64,000 nucleotides of DNA, taken from Halioglobus japonicus (GTDB taxonomy: Bacteria > Pseudomonadota > Gammaproteobacteria > Pseudomonadales > Halieaceae). The notes under the pieces were generated by a model, which saw nothing but the letters and a program-made list of their open reading frames with translations, was not told where the DNA came from and searched no databases. The stretch lies in the NCBI GenBank assembly GCA_902705825.1, contig CACSIL010000050.1, forward strand, positions 44,273-108,272, in the 5' to 3' direction. Below are positions 35,410 through 44,411 of the stretch, piece by piece. Both the position numbers and the translations under genes were made by a program. Position 1 is the first letter of the stretch. Each line of letters opens with the position of its first letter.

Positions 35410-35834
35410 TCGATATCGCAAACAGCGAAGCTCGCTATCTGGCGCTGCTGCACCGGCAAATGATGAAGCAACTGGAGCGAGAGCTCGCGCCACTGAACAT
35501 CGGTCCTGGTCGCTATCTTTACCTGTTCAGCTTATATATACGCGATGGACGTCGGCAGCAGGAACTGGCTGATGCTATCGGTGTCGATAAGGCTGCCGCT
35601 ACCCGCGCCCTGAGTCGGCTCGAAGAGTGCGGTTATGTCAGACGCAGTGCCGATAAGGAAGATCGTCGCGCTGTACGTGTATACCTCACTGCAAAAGGGC
35701 GCAAGTTGCGCCCCAAGCTCGAAACGGCGGCGATACATTGTATCGATAACCTCACCAGTGAGCTGGCGGATGACGAGCGGCAGGAGTTACGTCGTTTGCT
35801 GGCAAAGATGGCGTTGCCGCTGGCACCAACATAA
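35406..35834 (+). CDS. MarR-family transcriptional regulator
   Basis: 142 aa from the ATG overlapping the emrB stop; the frame is open upstream only as an emrB shadow. The winged helix is clear: 'RQQELADAIGVDKAAATRALSRLEECGYV' (recognition helix) and 'RRSADKEDRRAVRVYLTAKG' (wing). Flanking helices give the dimer interface. As third gene of emrA-emrB-marR it should sense a drug or substrate and release the palindrome at 32658-32673. Confidence 0.93.
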   Translation: MIDIANSEARYLALLHRQMMKQLERELAPLNIGPGRYLYLFSLYIRDGRRQQELADAIGVDKAAATRALSRLEECGYVRRSADKEDRRAVRVYLTAKGRKLRPKLETAAIHCIDNLTSELADDERQELRRLLAKMALPLAPT

Positions 35835-35915
35835 GGGGAGCACAACATTAGCATGTGTCATCAATAGCGCTATTGCCCTCCCACTCAAATTAACCCCACT
35901 AACGCGCGGTATAAA

Positions 35916-36737
35916 ATGAATTTCCAGTATTACAAAGACAAAGTACAACAGGTTTCGGAGTTTCCCATCGACAGTGAGTGGGGGCAGGGACGAAGCGCTT
36001 TTGGTGGCCTGACCGCTGCACTGCTGTTAGCTCACATTGAACACAAAACTGGCTTAACGGATCGCGATCTTCGCACTATCAATATCCATTTTTGCGGCGC
36101 AGTTATCCTCGATCACCCCTGTACATTTACGCACCGAGTTTTATCGGAGGGAAAGTCCGTCATTCAAATAGAGGGGCAACTGCTACAAGAAGGCCAGGTA
36201 AAAACGCAGGTGGTTGCCTGCTTTAGCATGCAGAGAACGTCTTCCATTCAGGTGACGCATAAACCCGTATTTGCCGCGAAAAGTGTGTCGCAGTCAATGA
36301 GGTTTCCATTTATCAAAGGCCTGGTGCCAGACTTCCTGGAATACTTTGATCTGCGTATTACTGAGGGCAGCTTACCGTTCAGTGGCTCTGATCAATCAAA
36401 GCTGGCAGGGTGGATGCGCTTTGCCGACCCGGTAGAACCCCTTAATGACAGCGCTATGTTAGCCCTCATCGACGCCTGGCCGCCGGCAGTGCTGCCCATG
36501 CTGGATAACCCGGCTCCGGCCAGCTCCATCACCTGGAATGTCGAATTCATTCATCCGCGAGCGCCGTTGCAACGCGATGACTACCTGTTGTATGACTGTG
36601 AGACGGTGCAAGCGGACTCAGGCTATGCCCATACAGAAGCGAAAATATTTCACCCCAATGGTCAATTGCTGGTTCTGAGCCGGCAGTTGGTTGGCATCTA
36701 CGATAATCGGGGTGGCAAGGGAACGGCAGCAGCATAA
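35916..36737 (+). CDS. Acyl-CoA thioesterase-like double hotdog protein
   Basis: A 273-aa protein of the TesB-like thioesterase family. 'GQGRSAFGGLTAALLLAHIE' is the N-terminal hotdog helix, followed by 'IHFCGAVILDHPCTFTHRVL' and 'IQIEGQLLQEGQVKTQVVACF'. The second hotdog contains 'GWMRFADPVEPLNDSAMLAL' and 'LIDAWPPAVLPML', and ends 'GQLLVLSRQLVGIYDNRG'. Probably hydrolyses acyl-CoAs from degradation of fatty or organic acids. Separate from marR by 80 bp; no regulatory element is obvious. Confidence 0.82.
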   Translation: MNFQYYKDKVQQVSEFPIDSEWGQGRSAFGGLTAALLLAHIEHKTGLTDRDLRTINIHFCGAVILDHPCTFTHRVLSEGKSVIQIEGQLLQEGQVKTQVVACFSMQRTSSIQVTHKPVFAAKSVSQSMRFPFIKGLVPDFLEYFDLRITEGSLPFSGSDQSKLAGWMRFADPVEPLNDSAMLALIDAWPPAVLPMLDNPAPASSITWNVEFIHPRAPLQRDDYLLYDCETVQADSGYAHTEAKIFHPNGQLLVLSRQLVGIYDNRGGKGTAAA

Positions 36738-36829
36738 AACTCGCGCAGAACAAAAGCACCTTTCCTGCTGCCGAGGAAGCCTGTCACCAACCGGCCATAT
36801 ATATGCCCTGCGCGTGTTGCATAGCCTTT

Positions 36830-37708
36830 TTAGAGCTTGGGTAATATCACTGCAAATGCAAGGCGCACGTTCCACTCTGCTCCGAAGTCATCGGGTTGTA
36901 CTACAAAGTACTGTGGTTCAAGGACAACGCGGGCAGGTGCTTTCCCAATAAAGAAGGAGTATGTAAGACCTGCACTGACGGGTACCGACCAGACATTATC
37001 GCTATCCGCTTTCCAGTTAGCACTGATAGTGGGGGCTGTGACGAAAGCCCACCGCTTGTTGAACTGATAAGTGAAAAAGTACTGGATATTGGTAAGGCTG
37101 ACATCCTCTCGATCTGAGTTCCCGGAAAACGACCACCAGTGCTGGGCTAACGCTCCGTACGAAAATGTTGGCGATGAATAGAGGGCGACGGCCGCCGGGC
37201 CGGCTGACCATTTTTCGCTCCCCAGTTCATCGTTTGTTGCAGTGGGCATGGTCAATGTTGGCCCTGCGCCCCATTGGAAGGAGCCCTGGTGAGGCGGTTT
37301 CACCAGTGTAAAAGCAACAATATCCCCAAGAGCCATTTTCTGATCCCAGTCAACATGACCAGTGAGTGGGTCGATGTCCGTTGGTATTTCAGCGCGGATA
37401 ATGGGTATCACTGGTCGGTTTATAAGATTCCATCCGGTGTCGCCAATACTTGTTGGAATGAGAGGCTCTATCAAGGTGATGTTCTGGTTGCGAGCCTTGT
37501 CGGTGATCTCTCCCTGGTATTTATAGGTATCATTCTCAGTGATGAACATTGTGTATTCAGTAATTGGGTTTGCCATAGCCTGATTCGCTTCCTCTATGGT
37601 CATGCCTGTCTTTTTGTCAGGCTCGGCCGCGATCGCAGAGCACGATAGCGCTATACCCAGTGGTATTAAGTGAAACAGGATATTGGCGGCGCGACTGGAT
37701 GGTTTCAA
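36830..37708 (-). CDS. Outer-membrane beta-barrel-like protein (paralogue 1)
   Basis: A 292-aa exported protein with a signal peptide (IPLGIALSCSAIAA). The mature part looks like a beta-barrel of the type sometimes labelled neuromedin U or MetA-pathway transporter-like: 'QGSFQWGAGPTLTMPTATND', 'GSEKWSAGPAAVALY', 'YGALAQHWWSFSG', 'NIQYFFTYQFNKRWAFVTAP' and a terminal 'WNVRLAFAVILPKL'. An insertion after the signal ('MTIEEANQAMANPITEY') is shared in type with the paralogue 115 bp upstream. Function unknown; perhaps uptake of hydrophobic compounds. Confidence 0.75.
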   Translation of the reverse strand: MKPSSRAANILFHLIPLGIALSCSAIAAEPDKKTGMTIEEANQAMANPITEYTMFITENDTYKYQGEITDKARNQNITLIEPLIPTSIGDTGWNLINRPVIPIIRAEIPTDIDPLTGHVDWDQKMALGDIVAFTLVKPPHQGSFQWGAGPTLTMPTATNDELGSEKWSAGPAAVALYSSPTFSYGALAQHWWSFSGNSDREDVSLTNIQYFFTYQFNKRWAFVTAPTISANWKADSDNVWSVPVSAGLTYSFFIGKAPARVVLEPQYFVVQPDDFGAEWNVRLAFAVILPKL

Positions 37709-37823
37709 TTGGCGGTTCCTCTGGATCGACTGATTTGGTGTGTTAAGTACTGGGGATGTTATCTAACGCGCTCGATGTCAATCGGGCGGCAGTTTCTATT
37801 AGTCTGCAACTCCATATCCAGAC

Positions 37824-38678
37824 TTAGGGGAAGAGTATTGAAAATTGAAAGTTGATTGCCCATTTGGCACTGTCATCCGGGCGTATTACATTGGCGATGC
37901 CTTGCAATGACGCACTCAATGACTCCCCTGCGACTGTGAATACCTTTCCAAAACCTCCACCCACAGGGACAGTCCACTCATCACCGGAGTCGGCGGTCCA
38001 GTCCGCAGTGATGGTGGAATTACTGTAGAGATACCAGCCTTGAGGGAGGTTGTAGTTGAGGATGTACTGGGCTCCGAATGCGTTGACTTCGTTGCGGCTA
38101 TCTCCGCCACCTGACCAGACATTCTGCAACACTAAACCGGCGCCCCAGTCTTCTTTTGCATAATACAAAACGCCTGACGGGCCGAGGCCAAGTCGGTCGC
38201 TGCCAAGGTCGGAATTGTTGCGTGTCGGCAATAGAACCGCTGGTCCCACCCCCCAGACAAAATCGCCTGTCGGGTTGCTGGCAGTGACATAGAAGTTAAA
38301 CAACGCGTTACCCAGGCCGACCTCATAACCGCCATCTTCCTCCGGCAGCTGAAGTACCGGCACAATAGAATAGGTGATGACTCGCCAGTTCTCTGTCAGC
38401 TTGAAAGGCCACACTACCTGCAACGAATAAGCCCCTTCGGTCCCGCCGGTAACGGGCACATCCGGACTCAAGGTGGTATCCAAGCCCACCTGTCGTAGGC
38501 CGCTGACAGGGTTCTGCTTTAGTTTAGCCAGCTCTTGATCGGAGGGAGATGTGTTTGTCTTCGTTTGCGCGCAGACCAGAGAGGTGCTGGTCAACAGCAC
38601 CGCGATAGCGGCGGTTCGCCCGAAGGATGACGGAATATCTGGAGTCATGGAGTATCGAATCGCTTCTAGAAAAGGCAT
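37824..38678 (-). CDS. Outer-membrane beta-barrel-like protein (paralogue 2)
   Basis: A 284-aa exported protein that shares order and motifs with the next gene: 'GDFVWGVGPAVLLPTRNNSD', 'GSDRLGLGPSGVLYYAKED', 'GAGLVLQNVWSGGGD', 'FGAQYILNYNLPQGWYLYSN' and the C-terminal 'WAINFQFSILFP' ending. It also has 'LAKLKQNPVSGL' after the signal peptide, comparable to the 'NQAMANPITEY' of its neighbour. Met11 (38648) gives a cleaner signal peptide. The two look like a tandem duplication that diverged. Confidence 0.75.
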   Translation of the reverse strand: MPFLEAIRYSMTPDIPSSFGRTAAIAVLLTSTSLVCAQTKTNTSPSDQELAKLKQNPVSGLRQVGLDTTLSPDVPVTGGTEGAYSLQVVWPFKLTENWRVITYSIVPVLQLPEEDGGYEVGLGNALFNFYVTASNPTGDFVWGVGPAVLLPTRNNSDLGSDRLGLGPSGVLYYAKEDWGAGLVLQNVWSGGGDSRNEVNAFGAQYILNYNLPQGWYLYSNSTITADWTADSGDEWTVPVGGGFGKVFTVAGESLSASLQGIANVIRPDDSAKWAINFQFSILFP

Positions 38679-38780
38679 TACGCTGGTTACTGGAAACTGT
38701 CCAATGCTGGGTTCAGGGGGAGTGAGTAGGCTAGCAATGTCTGGTTGCGGCTACTGCGCCTGAATGTAACTGGCTAATGC

Positions 38781-38814
38781 AAAAACCCCCGGTCTGCGAA
38801 GTCTGGGGGCTTTT
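38781..38814 (-). terminator. Rho-independent terminator of the DUF1254 gene
   Basis: CCCCCGG-T-CT closes over a GCGA tetraloop with AG-T-CTGGGGG (one mismatch and a G-T pair), flanked by AAAAA on the left and TTTT on the right. Read on the minus strand it ends in TTTTT, 18 bp after the DUF1254 gene stop. The symmetry could also stop transcription from the other side. Confidence 0.8.
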
Positions 38815-38831
38815 GCCTGTGGCGTTGCGTG

Positions 38832-40238
38832 TTACTCGGTCTTTATGACCGGAGGCGGTGTCCAGGTGCCGTCAAGAATCGATGGATTGTTTTCCTGTGG
38901 CCAGTACATACGCAGCATTGGTATGAAATCACCTTCTGGCGCCGGCAGCCAGTTGGCTTCCTTGTCCTTACCGGGCGACTCATGCTGGAAGTACAGTGTT
39001 ACCGAGCCGTCGGCGTTGCTCTTCAGGTTGTCCCGTGGGCTGACCGTGAATTTGTTCAGCGCGTTGGGAACGAACCACCAGCCCTGGTCGATCATGTACA
39101 TGGTGAATGACCAGAATCCTTTCACCGGCGGCAACTGGTCTTTGGCGAAGGTCACTGTGTAATTGTTGGCCCCATTGAGTGTCTGCCCCTGGCTGTCTAC
39201 CGTGGTGTAGGGATAAACTGCATCTTGCTCCACGTTGGCCGGCCAGCCAAAGGCGGCTACCAGAGCGCGCTTTTTGTAGTCGGTGCCGTAAACACCCAGG
39301 CCCTTGGTGAATATCCAGCCATTGATTTCAGTGCCCATGGCATCCTTGTTGGCATTGATATCGGCCAGCATGACTTGTGGCAGATCTTCCAGTTGTGCCT
39401 GTAGCGCCGGATCCAGTTTGCTGAGCTCGAACGGCTTGCACGGCTCAATGCCGATAGTGGCCATGCGTGCCAGTATCGGAGCATCTTCGGCAGCCGGCGG
39501 TGCGATGTCGCACATCAGTGTGGCGAGTTTGTTGAAATAGGCCGAGGTATCCATGCCGAGGATTACTTCCTGCGGCTTGGCGGTCATGCTGAAGCCCGGG
39601 TTGGCATCCACAGGCGGCGCTTTGGGGGTATAGGGTTTGCCCCAGGCGGATAGCGGGGTGAGCTTCAATTGCGCTTGCAGGTCATTGACCGCCTTGTAGT
39701 CCGCTTCAGTGCCGTCAGCGTAGGTGCGACCGAGAATCAACATTTTGGTGGTGGCGGATTTAACCAGAGTCATACCTTCAGGTACCTCGCCCTCCCAGCC
39801 CGGGCCGGTGAGCAGATAGTTAGCCGCTGCGCCGCCGGTGGTGCGGGTGCCGGGCGATTTGAAGTCGGTCATCCACAGGTTGTACATCGGCATCATGTAG
39901 TAGCGCTTGCCCATATCGGGCTGGCTGAACACCTGTGGCTCGCTCACATCGGCCCAGGCGACGGAATACAGGGTGTCGGCGTTAGGGGCCGAGACGCCAC
40001 GATAACCGGCCGGCGGGTAGCGTTTGACGTTGATAAACTGGCCCATTGGCGCATGCAGCCCTTTGACTGTGTCAACGTTGGTCATCTGTACACGGGTGAT
40101 TTCGGTGGTAATGAGCGAGTAGCCGTAGATATAGGCGTCTTTGGCAATCTGCAGGCCGTCCTCGGTAGCGTTGGCGGTGGAAAAGTTCGCTAGCCCTAAA
40201 CCCATGACAGCGGCTAAAGCGGTGTATTTTAGTTTCAT
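38832..40238 (-). CDS. Exported DUF1254/DUF1214-domain protein
   Basis: 468 aa from the ATG at 40238, which has AGGAAGT nine bases upstream and opens a clear signal peptide (MKLKYTALAAVMGLGLANFS). An in-frame start 26 codons earlier would hide that signal. The N-terminal DUF1254 part has 'DAYIYGYSLITTEITRVQMT', 'GVSAPNADTLYSVAWADVSE' and 'YYMMPMYNLWMTDFKSPGTR'. The C-terminal DUF1214 part has 'PVKGFWSFTMYMIDQGWWFV' and 'LPAPEGDFIPMLRMYWPQE'. The biochemical role of this family is not established. A terminator follows directly. Confidence 0.88.
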   Translation of the reverse strand: MKLKYTALAAVMGLGLANFSTANATEDGLQIAKDAYIYGYSLITTEITRVQMTNVDTVKGLHAPMGQFINVKRYPPAGYRGVSAPNADTLYSVAWADVSEPQVFSQPDMGKRYYMMPMYNLWMTDFKSPGTRTTGGAAANYLLTGPGWEGEVPEGMTLVKSATTKMLILGRTYADGTEADYKAVNDLQAQLKLTPLSAWGKPYTPKAPPVDANPGFSMTAKPQEVILGMDTSAYFNKLATLMCDIAPPAAEDAPILARMATIGIEPCKPFELSKLDPALQAQLEDLPQVMLADINANKDAMGTEINGWIFTKGLGVYGTDYKKRALVAAFGWPANVEQDAVYPYTTVDSQGQTLNGANNYTVTFAKDQLPPVKGFWSFTMYMIDQGWWFVPNALNKFTVSPRDNLKSNADGSVTLYFQHESPGKDKEANWLPAPEGDFIPMLRMYWPQENNPSILDGTWTPPPVIKTE

Positions 40239-40333
40239 ACTGGACTTCCTCGGAGTGTGAAATTCGCGCAGATCGCGCCAATCAAGCGCTGATTGTTCAA
40301 CTAGTACCCTGCTCAAAATGGGCTAAGCGTATC

Positions 40334-40345
40334 TATCACGTGATA
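40334..40345. promoter_or_regulatory. Palindrome upstream of the DUF1254 gene
   Basis: TATCACGTGATA is a perfect 12-bp palindrome about 95 bp upstream of the DUF1254 start and downstream of an AraC-type gene. It is a candidate operator; no regulator can be assigned. Confidence 0.35.
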
Positions 40346-40436
40346 CCTGCATAGACACCCAATGGCTAACAACTAACAGGAGAAAGTATAGAGTATGGCG
40401 GGCGGCTATACTTGCCATTTGGTGCCACGCGGGTGT

Positions 40437-41438
40437 TCAGCCAGCCTGAGTTTGGCGTCGATACTCGCGGGGGGAGAGCGCAGTCCAGCGCTGGAATGCG
40501 CGTGTGAAATGAGCTGCATCGCTGTAACCGAGGTCGTAAGCGATGTCGGTTAATAGTACAGAGGGGTCGCGTAAAAACGACAGGGCCCGTTGCAGTCGCA
40601 CGTGATCGATCAGTGTGCTGTAGTCGAGCTGTAAGTCTCTCAGTCGGCGTTGGAAGGTTCTGATTGAAAGGCCAGCCATCTCGGCAGCCAGTTGGATATT
40701 CATGGTGTGATATCGAAGATAGGTGCCGATTAAAGCACTGAGTGAATCGAGAAAGGCCGCGTTGAGAGGGGCTGGCAACTGCAATTCACAGGGAGGTGGA
40801 TGTGCCTGCGCCTGCATTGGCCAGGCCAGCATGTCGCTCGGGAAAACCACGCAGCTAACAGAATTGCTTGGCCGGATTCGCACACGCTCGAACTCTTTAC
40901 GTCGGGCCAGGCGCGGGATATTAACCTCGCTCACGTACACTTTCGGGGGAGTCCAGTCACGGCCTGCGGCTAGCTGGATGATCTGAATCATTATTTGAAG
41001 GTCGTACAGCTCTGCCTGGTCCTTGCCGGGGGTGCTCGGGTGCTGGCCGCATTGCAGCAGCGTTTGATCTCCCTTGCGCACCACCTCAAACGGCACAGCT
41101 GTGCTGAATTGGCTGGTCATGCGGCAAAATGTCGACAGCGCAATCCACAGAGTCGGCGAAGACTGAAGCCTGGCGGTGAACTCGGGCTCCGACTGCCACA
41201 CCGGCGTGTGTGTCACCGCAAACAGCCCCAGGTCTTCAATGCCTTCGCTGCGCACCACCTTGTCCGCCAGGCCCCATAGAAAGAGTTCTGGAAATACTGC
41301 CTCGGCGTCATCGTACGCAAACAGCGGAAGCTTTGACTCGCGCAACAAGCGCTCGCGCGGAGCGCCGATATGGTCGATGACAGCGAGGAGAGGGCGGACC
41401 TGTGATGCTCGTATAAGAGGAACTGTATCAATGCTCAT
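40437..41438 (-). CDS. AraC-family transcriptional regulator
   Basis: A 333-aa protein with the arabinose-binding-like N-terminal domain ('LLAVIDHIGAPRERLLRESK', 'TLWIALSTFCRMTSQFSTAV') and a C-terminal HTH pair ('IQLAAEMAGLSIRTFQRRLR' and 'LLTDIAYDLGYSDAAHFTRA', then 'FQRWTALSPREYRR'). It is upstream of and co-oriented with the DUF1254 gene, which it may control. Architecturally similar to the regulator at 6.7 kb but not a close copy. Confidence 0.9.
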   Translation of the reverse strand: MSIDTVPLIRASQVRPLLAVIDHIGAPRERLLRESKLPLFAYDDAEAVFPELFLWGLADKVVRSEGIEDLGLFAVTHTPVWQSEPEFTARLQSSPTLWIALSTFCRMTSQFSTAVPFEVVRKGDQTLLQCGQHPSTPGKDQAELYDLQIMIQIIQLAAGRDWTPPKVYVSEVNIPRLARRKEFERVRIRPSNSVSCVVFPSDMLAWPMQAQAHPPPCELQLPAPLNAAFLDSLSALIGTYLRYHTMNIQLAAEMAGLSIRTFQRRLRDLQLDYSTLIDHVRLQRALSFLRDPSVLLTDIAYDLGYSDAAHFTRAFQRWTALSPREYRRQTQAG

Positions 41439-41615
41439 GGGTAGTGGCTTCGTGTTTTTGCATTGGAATTACTCTGACATCACTCTATTGGGCGGGTTCC
41501 CGCTACCTTTACCTAAAGGAAAGTTGATTGCATCTGGTGACACTCCACCGGCTCAATATCTCGGTCACCTCAAACCACGCTCGGCCAGTGTGACATTCTC
41601 CTTTGGCCAGTGGTA

Positions 41616-43280
41616 TCACTCGTGAGTGGGGTGACCCATTGCATCATAGTATTCTTTCCAAAGATCACAATTATGCCGCGTCTCGTAGTAGTTATATGTT
41701 TCGAAAAAGTTGGGTGAAGTATTGTTGAACTCGATTGCATTGTCATCTATCGGGTTGTAAACGTTAAAGTTACCGGCTAGACCGGTGATGGCAAAATCTC
41801 CCCACAAGCGCATAAGTTTCTGACTGAACTGTTTCTCCTCACCCGTTGAAGTAACAGGGTTGGCATTGTTGTCGTAATAATTATCAAAGACGTAGGGTAT
41901 TTCCGCTTGATGGCAAACCGCGGGCGCTTCGCATGATTTCGCCATGGTTACATTGGCATCAGAACCCCAGTAGTTAAATGAGGATTGATAGGCGTTACTA
42001 TATAGATACGTTGTATTGTTCAGATAGTTTTGCGCGCTACTAAAACCTAGAAAACGACGTGATGCACAGACAAAAGCAAAATCGCTAAATAGATTTTTGG
42101 CGTATGTCACATCGGATGCATCATCCTCATTGAACTTGTACCTATCCTTCACAACTATTTTTTCTGCTAATGTTTTCCCAAACAATACGTCAAGATACAA
42201 ATGATAAGCCAATCTGGTTGTCGGTAGGCCTCCGGCATCAGCTATAGGTATGATGATAAAATTACTTTCATCTTTGCTGTTCCCTATTAGTAGGGGCTTG
42301 CTGATGGACGATTGTATTAAGTCGTTATTTACGATTACCTCATCAATGTACGGATGGTAAGGAAACACGCTTGCGAGTTTATGAAAAAGAAAATAGTCAG
42401 CTAAAATGGTTTCGCTTAACTCCACACCGACGATAGAAGAGGCATCGAGATCATAAATACACTCGCTAGAGGCATATTCACACTTTTCAATAAGAGCCGA
42501 TACGGTATCTTTGCCTACGGTTTTCGCGAATTCCTTATCCTTTAACGGCAGCCCCATATAGGGGCTTTGTATAATGCCACGCTTGATATACGGCGTGATC
42601 TGACTTTCATTAGCCAGGTGGATGCCAACGGACGTCGACCCTGCACTGTTACCGAAGATCGTAATAGATTCTTTATCCCCACCAAAGTTTTCAATGTTGT
42701 CGTAAACCCATTGAATGGCCATCTGCTGGTCCATCAAGCCAAAGTTTCCAGAGCCAGTAGACTCAGGCAGAGATAGAAACCCTAAAACGCCTAACCTGTA
42801 ATTGAATGTCACGACTATCACATCGTTCTTATTCACCAAGTTTGACCCGTTGTAGACAGGTTGAGACCCACTTCCTCTCAGGTATGCGCCCCCATGAATG
42901 TAGACCATCACTTTTTTCAATTTGGATGTGTTGGCATCTGATGGCGCCCATACATTTAGATATAGACAATCTTCCGACATAGGAGGACGCGCATAAGCCC
43001 CCTGCTTCTCCTGGGAACAGATATCTCCAAATTTATCTGCAAGTATTGGTGTGGAAAAATCGTCAACTTGTGCTGCTACTTTCCATCTGTTGTTTTGGCT
43101 GGCATCGGCATACTTTATCCCTTTGTAGGAAGTTACCCCTTCGTTATCAATGCCACAAAAACTTCCTGTGCTGGTATCAACTACGTTTCTATCCTCACAG
43201 GGTGAAGAGTCATGATTTTGACATCCTGCCAAGAATAATGACAAGACGATTAACTCAATCATGAAATGGATATTCTTCAT
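41616..43280 (-). CDS. Type-B carboxylesterase lipoprotein
   Basis: A 554-aa alpha/beta-hydrolase. Signal with lipobox LFLAG-C20-QNHDSS. Typical carboxylesterase/cholinesterase motifs: 'EDCLYLNVWAPSD', oxyanion loop 'MVYIHGGAYLRGSG', nucleophile elbow 'ITIFGNSAGSTSV', acid in 'GNSKDESNFI' and His in 'AVCHQAEIPYVFDNYYD'. Base composition is clearly more AT-rich than flanking genes, with many Asn, Ile, Lys and Tyr codons, which suggests acquisition by transfer. It adjoins a region of gene fragments. Confidence 0.88.
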   Translation of the reverse strand: MKNIHFMIELIVLSLFLAGCQNHDSSPCEDRNVVDTSTGSFCGIDNEGVTSYKGIKYADASQNNRWKVAAQVDDFSTPILADKFGDICSQEKQGAYARPPMSEDCLYLNVWAPSDANTSKLKKVMVYIHGGAYLRGSGSQPVYNGSNLVNKNDVIVVTFNYRLGVLGFLSLPESTGSGNFGLMDQQMAIQWVYDNIENFGGDKESITIFGNSAGSTSVGIHLANESQITPYIKRGIIQSPYMGLPLKDKEFAKTVGKDTVSALIEKCEYASSECIYDLDASSIVGVELSETILADYFLFHKLASVFPYHPYIDEVIVNNDLIQSSISKPLLIGNSKDESNFIIIPIADAGGLPTTRLAYHLYLDVLFGKTLAEKIVVKDRYKFNEDDASDVTYAKNLFSDFAFVCASRRFLGFSSAQNYLNNTTYLYSNAYQSSFNYWGSDANVTMAKSCEAPAVCHQAEIPYVFDNYYDNNANPVTSTGEEKQFSQKLMRLWGDFAITGLAGNFNVYNPIDDNAIEFNNTSPNFFETYNYYETRHNCDLWKEYYDAMGHPTHE

Positions 43281-43450
43281 CTATACTGTCCTGTCTCGTC
43301 CAAAATATGTCGTTTGATATTTTCCCATTTTACAATAGGTGGCCGCAGAGGAGTGTCTGTCGACAAGAAACATTTCCGCCATAAGTGAGACTCTATGCCT
43401 GCTGATTTTGTAAACGGGGCACAAGCCCGTTGCTGTGTCAGTGAATCAAT

Positions 43451-43830
43451 ATGATGAACCTATCGGATAGCCAATCTCTGTGGGCAAGATTGGATCGCAT
43501 TCCTGTCTGGCCTTGCCCTTATTCAGTGCTGGCCATTGCCTCAAGTTTGATCGGCCATATTCTTGGTCCTTTTCTGGACAGCCGTCTCGCAGATCATTTT
43601 GGGCGCAAAGCTGCTCTTTTGATCTCTGTGGCGTTATTTTCTCTGGGCTCGTTGTTGTCGGCCGCGAGCCCAAGTCTCGATTGGCTGGTGTTTTGGTGCT
43701 TTGTCGCAGGTATAGGGATCGGAGCCGAGATAGTGTTGGTAACATTTATAGAGCCGACGTGTCGCCCACGCCGTTACGTGGGCGGTGCACCGGGTGGTAT
43801 AGCATTTACGCTTTGGCGGGATGCGCCTGT
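43451..43830 (+). pseudogene. MFS transporter fragment
   Basis: About 90 residues of a major facilitator: 'ASSLIGHILGPFLDSRLADH', then 'FGRKAALLISVALFSLGSLL' (motif A) and 'WCFVAGIGIGAEIVLVTFI'. The frame then leaves sense, while the next frame carries on with 'ADVSPTPLRGRCTGWYSIYA' and stops near 43833. So the N-terminal helices are present with one frameshift near 43750 and everything after helix 5 is missing. The fragment abuts the tail of a FadL-like fragment on the other strand. Confidence 0.7.
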
Positions 43831-44300
43831 TGAAGGCGCATCAGAATCACATTGTCCAGTTTGTACTGAAATCCTGCGGCGTAGTGATAGGTGTCTTTCC
43901 ACTCGGTATTGATTGGCGCGCCGCTGGCGATATTGCCATTCAACTTCAGGTTGCCATCGAACGTGAGATCGAATTTGCTTTGACAGCTTATGCCCACTCG
44001 CGTAGCGTCAGAGAATTCATTGGCAACGCCTACCTTGGTGTCAAAACCGGTGTCGCTTCCGATGAACGCGTCAGACTCCTGCACGTCGAACTTGGTTTTG
44101 GGAATAAGAGCCCCAGCCGCGGCAAACAGTTGATTGCCCTTGATACGTCCTGCGGTGGCGGGGTTGTGGATAATGGTTGATGCTTCATCCTTACCCGCAG
44201 CTGCGCCCGCTGAGGCGCGGCCACCGGCAAAATCACCGTACTCATTCAGCCACAGCCCGCCGGCGAGAGCCTGATTGGCACCCAGCAGGGCAAGGGTCAT
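43806..44300 (-). pseudogene. FadL/OMPP1-type outer-membrane protein fragment
   Basis: Reads 'GGLWLNEYGDFAGGRASAGA' and 'ASTIIHNPATAGRIKGNQLF', the N-terminal hatch of long-chain fatty acid/hydrocarbon porins, then 'ATRVGISCQSKFDLTFDGNL', and finally 'WKDTYHYAAGFQYKLDNVIL'. The last two pieces lie hundreds of residues apart in full-length relatives, so a large internal deletion has occurred; sense ends at about 43845 where the MFS fragment begins. Upstream, the same frame continues as 'HFAYFLQRSA', part of a signal peptide, but no start codon follows the preceding stop. Clearly non-functional. Confidence 0.72.
43820..43842. repeat. Hairpin at the fragment junction
   Basis: GATGCGCCT and AGGCGCATC form a perfect 9-bp stem around GTTGA, precisely where the MFS and FadL fragments meet. 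It may mark the deletion end point or be what remains of a terminator or small repeat. Confidence 0.5.
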
Positions 44301-44411
44301 GGCGCTGCGTTGTAGGAAATACGCGAAGTGAAACCGCCCGGCACTTCAGGCCCGATTATATAGTCAATAATCGCGGTAGACACCGGGTTGCCAGTGCCGA
44401 CTTCGAACGCG

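Noticed and set aside
44301-44411. Open frame (GTGNPVSTAIIDYIIGPEV) overlapping the SEC-C stop
   Set aside because: It lacks a start codon and a recognisable family; it could be a remnant but cannot be supported as a gene.
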